Of a stretch of 64,000 nt of DNA, positions 45,713 through 56,571 are shown in pieces (positions within the stretch are counted from its first letter, which is position 1; each line of letters opens with the position of its first letter). The notes under the pieces are model-generated. The model did not search any database. It saw nothing but the letters and a program-made list of their open reading frames with translations, and was not told where the DNA came from. This stretch comes from Ottelia alismoides (lineage: Eukaryota; Streptophyta; Magnoliopsida; Alismatales; Hydrocharitaceae): assembly GCA_037367405.1 (NCBI GenBank), contig JAZKJV010005760.1, positions 1 to 64,000 of the forward strand, read 5' to 3'. Both the position numbers and the translations under genes were made by a program.

Positions 45713-47705
45713 GTAGTAATTTTAATATTAACATTTTTAAAATTTTGTTGCACATTTTTTACCTCACAACTATGCACATTATTGGCATACCAAAGCACAT
45801 TTCATTGGCTTCTTTATTATCATCATACTAACATGCTGTATATTTTTTTGTTTGTTATTTTACCCAGTAAGCTAGCACAATACATAATTGACATCTAGGT
45901 TCACACTACTTAAGTTGATGCTTCGTTTTCCTCATCTTTACACATCTATTTTTCCATGAGAGAATTGTTTCCTTCAAAAAACCCACGAGAGCATATTAGG
46001 GCACTGCAAATTTGTTTTCCAAGGATGTTCAGTCAAGGGCATGCATTTCTTTGAATAGATGGCATGGCTTATGTTGCCTTTGGGGATGTTTGAAGTGGAG
46101 CTGTTGTCTTCTTGCGTGTTTACATTTGAGTTAAACACAACCATGCGAGGAATTTTGATGTAGCTTAAGTCTAAGTTAAATGAAGAAGAAGAAGGTTTGG
46201 AAAACGAGGAAGGATAAAGAAGAAGAATGAGAATGTGCTGGATGAGGGATATGCCAAGATGTGTGAGGGAGAAGAAATCCGGTTGAGAGAGAGATCAGAG
46301 GGTAGTGGAGTGTGGTTACACCGCGAAAGGAGACACACCTCTAGGAACCATTGCATCCCTTGATGATAGTTTTTACAATAGTCAACTAAAATTATAAAGG
46401 CAATAAAAAAGGAATATGTTGCATCAATTCGGCTTCAGACAAGTTGCCAATTTTTGCATTAATAATGATGAAATAGGGGGTGGAAGATGAAGGGACATGG
46501 TGGGGGAAATGTCAGAGGAGGAGGTGGTCGACGAGAGGTGACACCACGTTGAGGTGGTTGGAGATCACATAAGTTAGATAATGGCATGCATCGATGTGTT
46601 GCTTCAATGGTTGATGGAGGTGACAATTCTCAGTGACATTTATGAGGGTGTGGAGGAGGCTCTGGAGGTGATGTGATCTGAGGTGGATCTCAGACAACAG
46701 ACTTAGCTATACTTGTTGGAGAATGGAAGAGCGGTGTAAGTTGGAGGACTAGATGGAGTCATTGAGAGATGGAAGCAGAATTGCAGACATATGTGAGGGG
46801 AGGATTAACAACCAAACTATGACGATTGATGTGTAGTCAGCAGTGGAATGGAATGAGGAAGCGAATGCAAGGTGCTTAAGGGTAGTGATAAATGATAGCG
46901 ATGATAGGGAACCAGTGATCAAGAAGTAGAATAGAAATGGGTGTTGATTGTTTAATGGAGATGGTGGTTTAAGCAGATACTGATGGTGATGGATGGATGC
47001 AATAATTTATCATAAAGACTAGTTTAAGGAATTGATCTTCATTGGTCATATGGAAGATATATGGACACAATGGGTGGGCATTGTCATGTTGTGGGAAACA
47101 TGAGACACGCGATGGCTTTTATACTAGTTGATGTAAATTGAATTTTTAGAAGGAAAAAAAGGGGTAATGTGAGGAAGGAGAAGAAGAAAAAGATAGATAA
47201 ACACGCCAGTCACATGGGGTTTTGGATGAGAATGCGCTAAGATGCACTAGATTGGGGAGGGAGCATGCCAAACTATGTAGGAGAGAAGATATGAGAGAAA
47301 AGGAACTCGGAGGTTGTATGGTAGGAAAGCAAGGGAAAATAGAGATAACACTCACAAGGAGCCAAAGCTTTCATTTTTTATCGCATGCCTTAACTATTGA
47401 GATGAACTCTAATGCAAATGCGAGGATGCAAATGCTACTCTAACTGTTAACAAATTGTTAACAGATAACAACGATGTCCCACAAGGAGCAATGGTTGGTG
47501 GAGGTGTCCATTGGGGTAGGAAAAAGGTCTCACAAACTTGAAGGTGTGTGGCAATGGGGGGTAGTTTGTCGAGTTCACCGTGGCAGCACAACGAGAAGGG
47601 TGGTGGAGGTCGATGGGGATAAGGGAATATGAGGAGAGGTGGTGGAGTGGGATTATGGTGGTTAAGTGGGACTATGACAATGGAATGATTATAGGGGAAG
47701 GGAGT
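45713..47705 (+). other. RECA2-like intron DNA, GGTGG-rich, no gene seen
   Basis: Intron between exons 2 and 3. From about 46160 it is purine-rich with many GGTGG/GGAGG words (for example 46500-46700 and 47590-47690), in composition the reverse of the CCACC-rich stretch at 43672-44530. Possible eroded minisatellite or transposon DNA. No protein recognised. Confidence 0.45.
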
Positions 47706-48259
47706 GAGAGTTCAAATTATCGAGGTATCAAGCTGATGAGTCACACTATGAAAATTTGAGAACGTGTGATTGAAAGAGGTTGAGGCAAGTTTCCAAAGTA
47801 AAAGCAAGCCAATTCGATTTCATGCCAGATCGCTCAACTATTGAAACCATCCACTTGTTGAGTAGACGAATGGAGATTTATAGAGCTAAAAGTCCATACG
47901 ATTTTTATTGATTTGGAGAATGCTTATGATTATGTCTTGCGGGAAATATTGTGAAGAGTTTTGGAGAAGAGACAACATACCTGTCCTACGCATTAACCTC
48001 ATAAAATATATCTATAATAGGGCTTCATCTTGTGTAAGGATACAGTCTGGGAAGACTGAATATTTTGATATCAACATTGGTCTGCATCAAGGTTTAGATC
48101 GTCCATTCCTTTTTACTTTGATTATGGATGCGTTGACAAGTCACATTCAGGATGAGATACCTTGGTGTATGTTATTCTTGATGATATTGTGTTGATTGAT
48201 GATACTAGAGATGGAGTAAATGCGAAGCTTGGGGTCTGGAAACATGCATTGGAGACTAA
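47706..48259 (+). mobile_element. RTE-type LINE fragment 3, truncated
   Basis: Plus-strand RT fragment paralogous to 42410-42960: IKLMSHTMKI-like start, FDINIGLHQG (about 48066), DEIPWCMLF (about 48150) and DDIVLIDDTRDGVNAKLGVW (about 48180-48240, with a shift). It stops at GAGACTAAG where the MITE-like sequence at 48260 begins; the rest of the LINE is not found on the other side. Non-functional. Confidence 0.85.
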
Positions 48260-48545
48260 GGCCTCGTTCGGCTACCCGTTTAACCCCCCCTTTGGGGGGT
48301 TTACCCCCTTTAACCCACTCTTTCTCTCCAATGTGGGCCCTATATTTTCTCTTTTTTAATACATTAAATAAATCAATTCTCTTTCATCCACCACATCAAA
48401 AAATAATATATTATACCATCATATCATATAAAAATTTGTAAACTACTCAACTTCTGCTCACTTTTCCAAACTTCAATACAATCACATCACAATAACTACT
48501 CATTTTTCCAAACTTCAATACAATCATATCTCATTACGTTGATCT
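48260..48545. mobile_element. MITE-like element related to the array MITE
   Basis: Begins GGCCTCGTTCGGCTACCCG, close to the array MITE terminus (CTCGTTTGGTTACC), followed by a CCCCCCTTTGGGGGG palindrome and TTTACCCCC. The interior is A/T-rich with a ~45 bp near-tandem repeat (CACTTTTCCAAACTTCAATA / CATTTTTCCAAACTTCAATA, 48460-48530). The right terminus was not found, so the end given is approximate. Confidence 0.5.
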
Positions 48546-48919
48546 ATTGTTTCTTTTTGAATCAAACTATTGTTGTTATTAGAGCTAAAAGTTATTTGTC
48601 AATGCAATTTTCTATTCCTATGACTGCATATGTATTCTCATTACTGCTGTGTGCGTATCTGCATAATGATTGTATACCAAATGTTACATTCTGTGAGGAT
48701 TTGATTTGTGTATATTGCAAATTAGACAATTTCTAATTGAGCCTGTCTTAATTTTTTCTCCTTGGTTGACATTTTGTTTATCTATTCATTACGTACTTAG
48801 TTTATTGTTCTTTGTGATTGCAAATTATTTAGTATTATTCTTTGTCATTGCAAATTATGTAGGGACACTTATTTTGAATATTAGTTTATGGTCAGCAATT
48901 GTCACATCCCTTTATGCAG

Positions 48920-49007
48920 GGTAGAATTGTGGAGATTTTTGGGAAGGAGGCATCCGGTAAAACTACAGTTGCCCTTCATATTATCAAGGAAGCTCAAAAA
49001 TACGGAG
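48920..49007 (+). CDS. RECA2: RECA2-like organellar RecA, exon 3 (Walker A)
   Basis: 88 bp exon between acceptor TTTATGCAG/GGTAGA (48919/48920) and donor GGAG/GTTCAT (49007/49008). It encodes [20 protein letters not shown] and then [19 protein letters not shown] is the Walker A (P-loop) ATP-binding motif; E-[IV]-[FY]-G-[KP]-E-[AS]-SGKTT is diagnostic of RecA. Phase 0 joining to exon 2 restores the family order GGLPK-GR. The exon ends in phase 1. Downstream exons (YLDAE, Walker B, DNA-binding loops) were not found in the rest of the window, where the next 1.65 kb is non-coding and the transposon nest begins at 50662. Confidence 0.87.
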
Positions 49008-50661
49008 GTTCATATCCATCTATAATTGATTTGTGAAGTTGTGAAATTCTTTATCCTTCAATATGTTTAGCTGAACCCATGTTGTCTCAAATGTTAGAAA
49101 TAGCTTTTGGATGGGATACTAAAACTATTAATCTATACTTGGCCTGCCTTTTCTACATTACAAACAATTTATGGTAAAAGATAGCAAAGCCTTCTCCCAC
49201 TATAGTGTCAGCTACATAAATTCTTACTCGAATCCATGTTGAAAGATTCTACTATTTTTTATGCTGGTTGTTGACTACCTAACGCAACCTTCACATGAGG
49301 GGATTTGAACGCTGGGCTTTTGGGTGATAGGCACACTGCAATACCAACATACCATTTAAGTGGGTACACAAAGAATTTATGGCACTGTTGATAAACACAT
49401 GTGCGGACTAAACTTTCAGTGCTTCAGCCTATGTAAAACCTGGTGATGTAGTGGCTGTTAATGGCTCCTTTGATGGTTTGTTGTATATTCCTCTCTATTT
49501 CCTTAGGTCAAATACAAATGGTTATCACACTTTTGATAATGGTGTAACTTTATTTCTTAATGTGTATTTGCTAGTTTTACTAAGTTTTTCTACATCCCTT
49601 GTGTGCTGCACAACTACACAACTAATGCATTCTTGTCTTTGTTTCCAAACTGTCTTTTTTCATGACCTTTTTATTCTTTGCCATGGAATTCCTCATCATT
49701 GCAGCATCTTCTGTAGTCCATGTTGCATATTTGGTAATATTCATGCCTATTAATGAGAAAACTGAGTAGAGTTCGATCCGTGCTTTTCTCCAATGATGCT
49801 TGATAAGACAATGCATCATGTCCTTGGGTGGACATAGATAGATATCTTAAGAACTAGGATTATGGAAAAAGTAGTTATTAGACGCTTACGGAGTGAAAGG
49901 ACCTAAGTACGGTTTTCACTGATTCGTAGAGCTTATGATATTGTCTCCAAGGCATGGCTTTGAAATTTTAATAATAGAGAACACCGTGTTTTAGCATGAG
50001 CGATCTTTTTATGAGATATGCACGATGAAGCAAATATCTTTCTTAAGGATTCCAATTGTGTTGATGTGTTGATAATTGATATGGACAATAGATCCCTTTT
50101 CAGAAAATATACAATGTTGGTTTCATAAAGTTCTGGGATTGAGTTCTTACCTTTATTCCTTGATTATGAAACACTGATGAAGCACATCTAGCGAAGGTGA
50201 TTTGTTGCGTGGTGGTTGTGACAAGAGATGATGTTAATAGAGGAATTTTGACTTCTGGAAGAGGTCCTAATATATTGGGATTTATAATAAATTAAAATAA
50301 AGAGAAACAGAGACGAGAATAAGGTCAATATTAGGACTTATTGCATTTCAAAATTGATTTTATAGATACTTGGCATTTGTGATCAACATGGTCAAGGAAA
50401 TGAATATTCAATTCATGTCACTAATTATAGGGTGGAGCTTCCTTCTGCACTCTTTGATGAGAGGGTGCCACTGAAACTAAAAGATAGATACGTTAGGGAA
50501 ACAGTCTGACCTGTCATGCTATGTGGCTAGTGGGTGTTGATCCATCAATTATTGACAATTGTTGGAATGCCGTATAAGAGACCACGTTAAATAGACATAT
50601 GATTTTACAAAGACAAGTGGGATTCATAAAGAGCAACAACTATTGTGGCTTCAATGCAAAT
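49008..50661 (+). other. Post-exon-3 DNA, no further RecA exon seen
   Basis: Intron-like A/T-rich sequence. I looked for the next RecA block (typically ..CAYLDAEXAMDP..) in all plus frames and did not find it. Around 49790-50620 the sequence has the style of a decayed copia pol or LINE but no motif is firm. Confidence 0.45.
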
Positions 50662-50819
50662 TGTGGAGAAAGACGAGAGAACGTAATGAGATACTTTATT
50701 CAAGAGGTCTAGGGGTCCTTATATAGGACTAATCCTAGTGCACTCATAAACATGGATTACATAAATAGCCCCGAGGGGTTACACGTACATCAGATAAAAA
50801 TATAGAGTCGTCTGTAACA
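50662..50819 (-). repeat. Copia A 3' LTR
   Basis: 158 bp with TG..CA ends; contains TTATATAGG (minus-strand TATA-like). Closely matches 59125-59251 (shared AACG...TGAGATACTTTATTCAAGAG and ACATAAATAGCCCC). Confidence 0.85.
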
Positions 50820-50827
50820 TTCCCCCC

Positions 50828-51154
50828 TCAAGATGGAGCACATCTATTGATCATGCCCAATTGGGAGATTATCCATGAGAGGTACTTCTTTGGTAGGGCC
50901 TTAGTAAATGCATCTGCAAGCTGAAGATCGGTTAAGATGTATGAGATAGTAATCTTCCCTCCTCGTACGTCATCACAAACAAAGTGACAATCGATCTCTT
51001 TGTACTTGGCCCGCGCATGAAACACATGGTTCGTAGCAATGTATGTAGTGGATTTATTGTCACAATATAGAGGAACATGAGTAGTGACAACAATAACAAG
51101 TTCTTGTAGAAAGGAGAATAACCAAGTAACCTCACTGGTATCCTGAGCCATCAC
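50828..51154 (-). pseudogene. Copia A RNase H C-terminal part
   Basis: End of pol. Visible blocks are PLYCDNKSTTYIATN (copia RNase H CDN motif), VFHARAKYKEIDCHFV (usual HERTKHIEIDCHFV, partly changed) and LADAFTKALP, ending CAPS just before the polypurine tract. The N-terminal part is broken upstream of 51154. It degrades the RNA strand during reverse transcription in active copies; here it is part of a dead element. Confidence 0.88.
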
Positions 51155-51433
51155 CTTGTATTCTACCTCTACACTGGATCTGAGACTATACTCTGCTTCT
51201 TGCTTATCTAAGTGACAACATTTCCCCCAACCGTCATATAATATCCTATAGTACTGGAGCGACGATCCTCAAGTAAACTCGCATAATCTGCTCAACATAT
51301 CCAGCTACATTAATGCGATCATTTGCCTCATAGAAAAGGCCTCGTCCTGGTGACTCCTTCAAGTAGTGCTGGATCTAAAGACCATTCTACCAATGACTGT
51401 AACATGGTTGCTCAATGTGTTGGCTTGCTCAGC

Positions 51434-52720
51434 TCACAACATAGGATATATTAGGCCTACTAACAATAAGGTAAAGCAGTTGCCCATCGGGCTTCTGTAC
51501 CGTGTAGTATCTTCAAAAACAAGACTAGCTGAAGTGGAGTGCTTCCTTAGGTCTGCAGGAATACTAGAGGGTTTGCATCCAAGTAATCCAGCCTCAACCA
51601 AGATGTCCAAGCAATACTTCCTCTGTGAAAGATGAAGTCCCTCTGTAGTGCGTATCACTTCTATGCCAAGGAAGTAGTGAAGTTGACCAAGATCCTTCAT
51701 GACAAAGACCTTTTCAAGGAAAGCCTTGGTTTCTAGTATGCCTTCATCATCATCACATGTGACAACCATATCATCAACATAAACAACAAGCATGACAAGT
51801 CCAATGGCCCGTCTTCTGATATAGACAGAGTAGTTAGATGATGTTCTCTAGAAGCCAAGAGTGCTGATTTTAATAACGAGTCTGTCAAACTATGCCCTCG
51901 GACTCTGCTTTAAGCCATAGATTGCCTTGCAAAGTCGATACATACACTACCCCTCGACTTTGTAACCAGGAGGCTGCATCATGTAAACCTCTTCCTTAAG
52001 ATTGCTATATACGAAAGCATTCTTCACATTGAGCTGATAGATATGTCAACCCTTGTTTGCAACCACTGGAAGATGGTTGGGGAGATGGTCTTGAAATAGT
52101 CAACTCCATGTCTGTGTAAAATCTTTAGCCACAAGCCGTGCTTTCAGTTTGTCAATGGACTCGTCTGGTGGCTGTTTGATCGTGAAGACCCATCTGCAAG
52201 CCACATGTCTAATCCCCAGGGAACACGGTAAAAGGTCCCACATTCCCCTATATGTGAGGGCATCCATCTCCTCATTCATTCCTGTCACAATCCATAATCC
52301 TGTAAAGCACTGTGATGGTCTCTTGGAACAGGAAGTCATGAGAGCATCTGCATATCTCATGTCAGAGAATGATAAGCTAGCAATAGATGTGAAATGAGAC
52401 ATAGGGTGAACGGTACATTGCGTCTTAGTTCTATGGAGAGTGATGGGAAGCTCCTGAGGATCATTCGGGATGCTAGTGGTGGGGGCACTTGAAGATGGCA
52501 TGTCATCCTGCAACAAAGGAACAAGTAAAGGCACATGAGAAGGTGTTGATGTATATCTGTGCTTATACACAATTGGTGGAGGAGGAATATCCAAAGATCT
52601 ATTTGTGACAGACTGTGTAAAGAAACAAGTTTGTTCAAAGAAGGTCACATCAACATAGATATAGTAACAATGCCCAATAGGGACATAACACTTGTAACCC
52701 TTCTGGCTACGAAGACACAT
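51434..52720 (-). pseudogene. Copia A reverse transcriptase, broken
   Basis: Two main frames. 52720-52100 has the integrase-RT linker and the RT start (ALTYRGMWDLLP, CRWVFTIKQ, LKARLVAKDFTQTW). 51793-51434 has the active-site YVDD (residues 5-8), FVMKDLGQLHYFLGIEV and SQRKYCLDIL. Between them (51800-52100) several stops interrupt the fingers and palm, including the recognisable antisense of KNAFVYSNLKEEVYM. Typical Ty1/copia RT; inactive. Confidence 0.88.
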
Positions 52721-53627
52721 TTGAGAGCTCGAGGTGACAGTTTGTCAATAGTATGAAAATTGTGAACGCAAGCTATACCCTTAAATATTCTTAGAGGAAG
52801 CGGAAAGGATGACTCATTAGGATAGAGTAACGCAAACGAAGTGGACCTTTTTTAGGGTTGAAGATGGGACCCTGCTGATAATATGGACAACATTAACGAC
52901 ATCTCCCCATTAGGTTTCGGGAACCTTCATCTGAGTGATAAGGGACCGAGTAATATCAAGAAGATGCCAAAGTTTCCGTTCGGCTACCGCATTTTGCTGA
53001 GAGGTATACAAGCATGATGTTTGGTGGATAGTTCTCTGGGAAGCAAGAATGCTGTCAAAGCATATTGAGTGAATTCCAAAGCTTTATCAGAACGGAATAT
53101 TTGAACACCAGTGGAGAAAATATTTTTTGATATATTGAAAGAAATTCTTGATGATTTTATAGATCTCCGAACACTCCTTTAACAAATTAACCCAAGAGGA
53201 TTGACTATAATCATCAATGAACACAACAAAATACTTGTGTCCACTCAAAGTAGGGACCATAATGGTCTACATATATCAATGGATTAGAGAGAAAGGAACT
53301 TCACGACAAGGCTCAGTATGTGCAGGTAAGGATGCTCGATAATGTTTCCTAAACTGGCATGCTTCACAATCAAAAGGCTTCCGCATAGAGAGTTCATGGA
53401 ACATCATGGTGATACCTTGACAAAAGGGTTTCTAAGGCGAAGATGCCAGAGGAGAGGATCATCGGAGATAGATGCGACACCAACAAAATTAGAGTCAGAT
53501 GGAATACCAAGATAATAGAACTAATTAGAAAATCTTTCTCGTCTGGATGTCCTGAAAGTAACAACAGAACTCATAAAAAATAACCCTACAGTTAAGCTTA
53601 GTACATAGCTTTTGAACAAACAATAGA
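52721..53627 (-). pseudogene. Copia A integrase, heavily broken
   Basis: No long frame, but broken minus-strand pieces follow copia integrase order: an LWHLRLRN block (GAG-pre-integrase, about 53440), KHASLGNI, then STGVQIFRSDKALEF (about 53060-53110; usual RTDNG.EF) and an end with SFPLPLRIFKG and DKLSPRALKCVFVA (about 52700-52790). Multiple stops and frameshifts. Confidence 0.7.
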
Positions 53628-54026
53628 CTAAGGGGAAAAACATGGGCACAATGAACTCCATTCAGTCAGAGTTTGGATGAAAACTTTATAGTGCCAACAA
53701 CAATGACATGGGAGTGAGCCCCGTTGGCAACCCGAACCGTCTTCATAAATGTAGAGGGTTGAGAAAAAGGTAAGCAGACTATCTTCTCCTGTCAGATGTG
53801 TAGATGCTTCGGATTCAATAATCCAAGCAGGACTGGAAAGAAAAATAGAGTTGGCCACTGTACTTGACGTTGTAGCCAGTTAGAGTAGAAGTATTATTAT
53901 CATTAGCAGAGGGGATGGAGTTATGTAGGAGCTGCGTTAGACGGGAATATTCAGAAGCTGTGAAGGGTGCATGTGTTCCACTAGAGTGCTGATTGAGTGG
54001 ATCATCTACTTTAACATAAGAGGACT
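53628..54026 (-). pseudogene. Copia A protease and gag C-terminus
   Basis: Frame 54026-53815 is the gag tail after the zinc knuckle (HAPFTASEYSRLTQLL is typical). Frame 53858-53628 gives the protease PAWIIESEASTHLTG. The family consensus is W..DSGA..H.TG, so the catalytic Asp and Gly of DSG are both replaced (ESE). At 54026 the gag frame is cut by the element at 54027-56365. Confidence 0.8.
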
Positions 54027-56365
54027 TGATGCAAATCAAAATTTGCAATGGTAGAAAAAAATAAACTTGACGGTGGAAAAATATTGGTGAAAGAAATCAG
54101 AGGGGAAGGAGAGAAGGCTCGCTGGATGCGAGGGATTTGGGGAAGAGAATCGCGAAGATCGCATAAAGGGAAGAGAGAAGAAGAGGGATATGAGATAAAT
54201 CTCAATTTTTACAAGTTCTGGAATTCAATAAAACATTGGACTACCATCCCTTTTATATAGGAGGAGTGTGGTTACAAAAATATGATAAAATCACATAAAA
54301 TTAAATCTTAATTTGGATTCTAAATATCTCTAACCGACTAACTACTTAATATAACCGACTAACTAATTGACTCGAGATCACATGTGATTTCATTATTTAA
54401 AAAGAAATAAAATTGCAACAGAATCAAAATTGACTTGACCCTAATTTAATTAAACTTAATTAACAGACGGAAAATAAAACCATAATTGATAAAATTCACC
54501 GGACGGAAAATCCTAATTAAGCCCCAATTCATCGATCCACGCTGATCTCTCGAAAAACTCATCTCTTAACGAGTGGCTTGATCTTTAGGTGCAGTCCCGA
54601 AGAATTCCTACTGAATTCATTGAATAATTTGCTCCAATTTCGTATTTTTCTTGCTCAATTCAAAATTACGTTTGTATATCTTTTGATTGGGGGGCACACC
54701 TGCAATTTTTCTACTCATTCGTCTAAATAAAAGATTATCATATGCATAATACTTTAATATTTAGGTAAAGTTTTTTTGGAAGGGGTTCTTTGTAAAATTT
54801 TCAAATCATATCCCAAATTTTGATATGGTGGAATACTTTTATTGATTGGGAAGTATATGGCTTCCTAGAGAAATCCCTAGATAGGGTTTGCTCTCTCCCA
54901 AACCCACGACGGCGGTGTGAAGCAAGTTGGAGCTTCCCGCATTGGTGGCGGTCCGCGGTAGTGATGGGAAAATCGGAAGAGCGAGTGGTTGTATTCGCAT
55001 GGTGGTTCGTGAATCGCGATGGTGGTAATCGCTCGTGCAACAAGCTCGTGGGTTGGTTATACGGCAACGACGTCGACGATAGTGGTTGGCGAGGATGTTC
55101 CATTGACTGGTGGAGCGGGTTGGACCTTACAGTGGTATTGCTTTTCGTGTGGTAGATATGATGGCGATGTGCGGGTGGTTTGGGAGTGATCGGTGCGAAG
55201 TTGGGTTGTTCCAGTGGGAAATGGCGGTGCTGAGATTACAGGTGGCAGGATTGTAGGTGGGGGATGGGTGTGTGTTGGCGCAACGAGTGGTGGTTGTACG
55301 ACTGGTGGATGTTGCTTCTGTGAATGGGGGGATGTGGTGGTCAGGGGAGTTAGAGAAGGTACTTGGGTAGCGGGAGGGGGTGGCGGCGGGACTATGGTGG
55401 TGGAGGGAGGTTGTGTGGGGGTATGGTAGAGTTGGCTAGGGGATTGTGGTGGCGGGATGGTTGACCTGTAACATCGGGGGAATAGTTGAAGCCTCCTGAT
55501 CTTCCTGGACAGCAAGCGGAATATCGATGATGGTTTTTTTCTTGTTTTCCTTCCTCGGAAATCTGAAGAATAGCTTCAAGGACGCGAGGTGACTCGATGT
55601 ACAACGATTTCGAGGATGAGAGATCAATTTGGCGATGCTCAGAGTTCAAAAATTTGCTACCAACTCCTGTGGAATTGACTGAAATTCGAGTAATATGGAC
55701 ATTAACTTTTTGTTGTAGGCTTCTTCAGCACGTCATTTGCATTTAACTGAACGAGAGCCTTTTGTTGTTATCCGCGCGAACATTTGTACGGATCGTCAGA
55801 TCTTGAGGATGATCTGTGAGCCATACTTTAATACAAATTGATGCAAATCGAAAATTTGCAATGGTGGAAAATATTTTTTTGATGATAGAAATATTTGGTG
55901 GAAGAATTCATTGGGGAAAGAGAGAAAACTAATCGGTTGTGAGGGATTTGAGGAAGAAGAACCATATAGATCGCATGGAGGGAGAAGAGAGAAAGGATGA
56001 GAGATATGAAATAAATATCAATTTTTATAAACTCTTATATTCAATAAAACATTGGACTACCATATCCTTTATATAGGAGGGGCGGGGTTACAAAAAGATG
56101 ATAAAATCAGTTAGAATTTAATCATAATTTGGATTTTAAATATCTCTAACCGACTAGTTACATAGTATAACTGACTAACTAATTGACTCGAGATCACGTG
56201 CGATCTCGTTATTCAAAAATAAATAAAATTACAACGGAATCAAAATTGACTTGACCCTAATTTAATTAAACTTGATTAACGAATGAAAAATAAAAGCATA
56301 ATCGATAAAATTCAACGGACGAAAAGTCCTAATTGAGCCCAAATTCATTGATCCAGTTTGCATCA
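54027..56365 (-). mobile_element. Non-autonomous LTR retrotransposon (no gag-pol) inserted in Copia A gag
   Basis: About 2.34 kb, minus strand. LTRs of about 0.51 kb (about 54027-54539 and 55839-56365) are similar along their length. The intact right end has 9 bp inverted ends TGATGCAAA/TTTGCATCA. Flanks GGACT (54022-54026) and GGGCT (56366-56370) are a target duplication with one change. Next to the 5' LTR (right) a degenerate tRNA-Met primer site TTGTATTAAAG follows (about 55825-55838). TATA boxes: 54251-54260 and 56067-56076 (minus). The 1.3 kb interior has no RT, integrase or protease; it carries a Pro/Thr-rich frame. A LARD/TR-GAG-like element. Confidence 0.75.
55057..55515 (-). CDS. Pro/Thr-rich ORF inside the non-autonomous LTR element
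   Basis: 152-codon frame on the coding strand of the element, extremely rich in Pro, Thr and Ser (for example PPPPPPATQVPS, PPTILPPVISAPPF) and ending IVDVVAV. A second frame just upstream (55649-55392 and 55627-55436) overlaps it and includes IIDIPLAVQEDQEAS, so a frameshift may join them. No domain recognised. It could be a diverged gag, a captured host fragment or chance in a low-complexity region. It has no relation to pol. Confidence 0.3.
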   Translation of the reverse strand: MLSRKIRRLQLFPRCYRSTIPPPQSPSQLYHTPTQPPSTTIVPPPPPPATQVPSLTPLTTTSPHSQKQHPPVVQPPLVAPTHTHPPPTILPPVISAPPFPTGTTQLRTDHSQTTRTSPSYLPHEKQYHCKVQPAPPVNGTSSPTTIVDVVAV

Positions 56366-56370
56366 GGGCT

Positions 56371-56526
56371 CATACGTGGCTATCTCATAGGCACTGTTGG
56401 CTTTAGGTTGTATGTCAAACTTCGCCCATCAACATTCGGACAAGTGGATCGGGCATCCACAATGTATGCAAGATGGATACCGAGAAGTGGTAAAATCACA
56501 TCCATGGCCATAGTCAAAGTCACGCC
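56371..56526 (-). pseudogene. Copia A gag, zinc-knuckle segment
   Basis: Short piece of Copia A gag stranded between two insertions. It encodes RRDFDYGHGCDF and the knuckle CIHCGCPIHLSEC (C-x2-C-x4-H-x3-C). Its right end (ACGCC) is the target duplication of the element at 56527-57768, and reading on at 57774 continues the same gag (..GRELGRG..), which shows that the gag was continuous before that insertion. Confidence 0.8.
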
Positions 56527-56571
56527 TGTGGAGAAGAGATTGTGAGTCACTCCTTCGGGTTTCGTAACCCT

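Noticed and set aside
49400..49470. Plus frame reading AYVKPGDVVAVNGS, possible S4-like or other domain
   Set aside because: Only about 15 residues, no neighbouring homology, lies in intron-like DNA; treated as chance.
50634..50661. Possible start of RecA exon 4 (reads about NYCGFNAN) just before the Copia A LTR
   Set aside because: Too short, no acceptor in the right phase and poor match to the expected YCAYLDAE block.
54820..55155. Plus-strand Trp-rich frame of 111 codons as a host gene
   Set aside because: Antisense to the interior of the pol-less LTR element and without recognisable domain.
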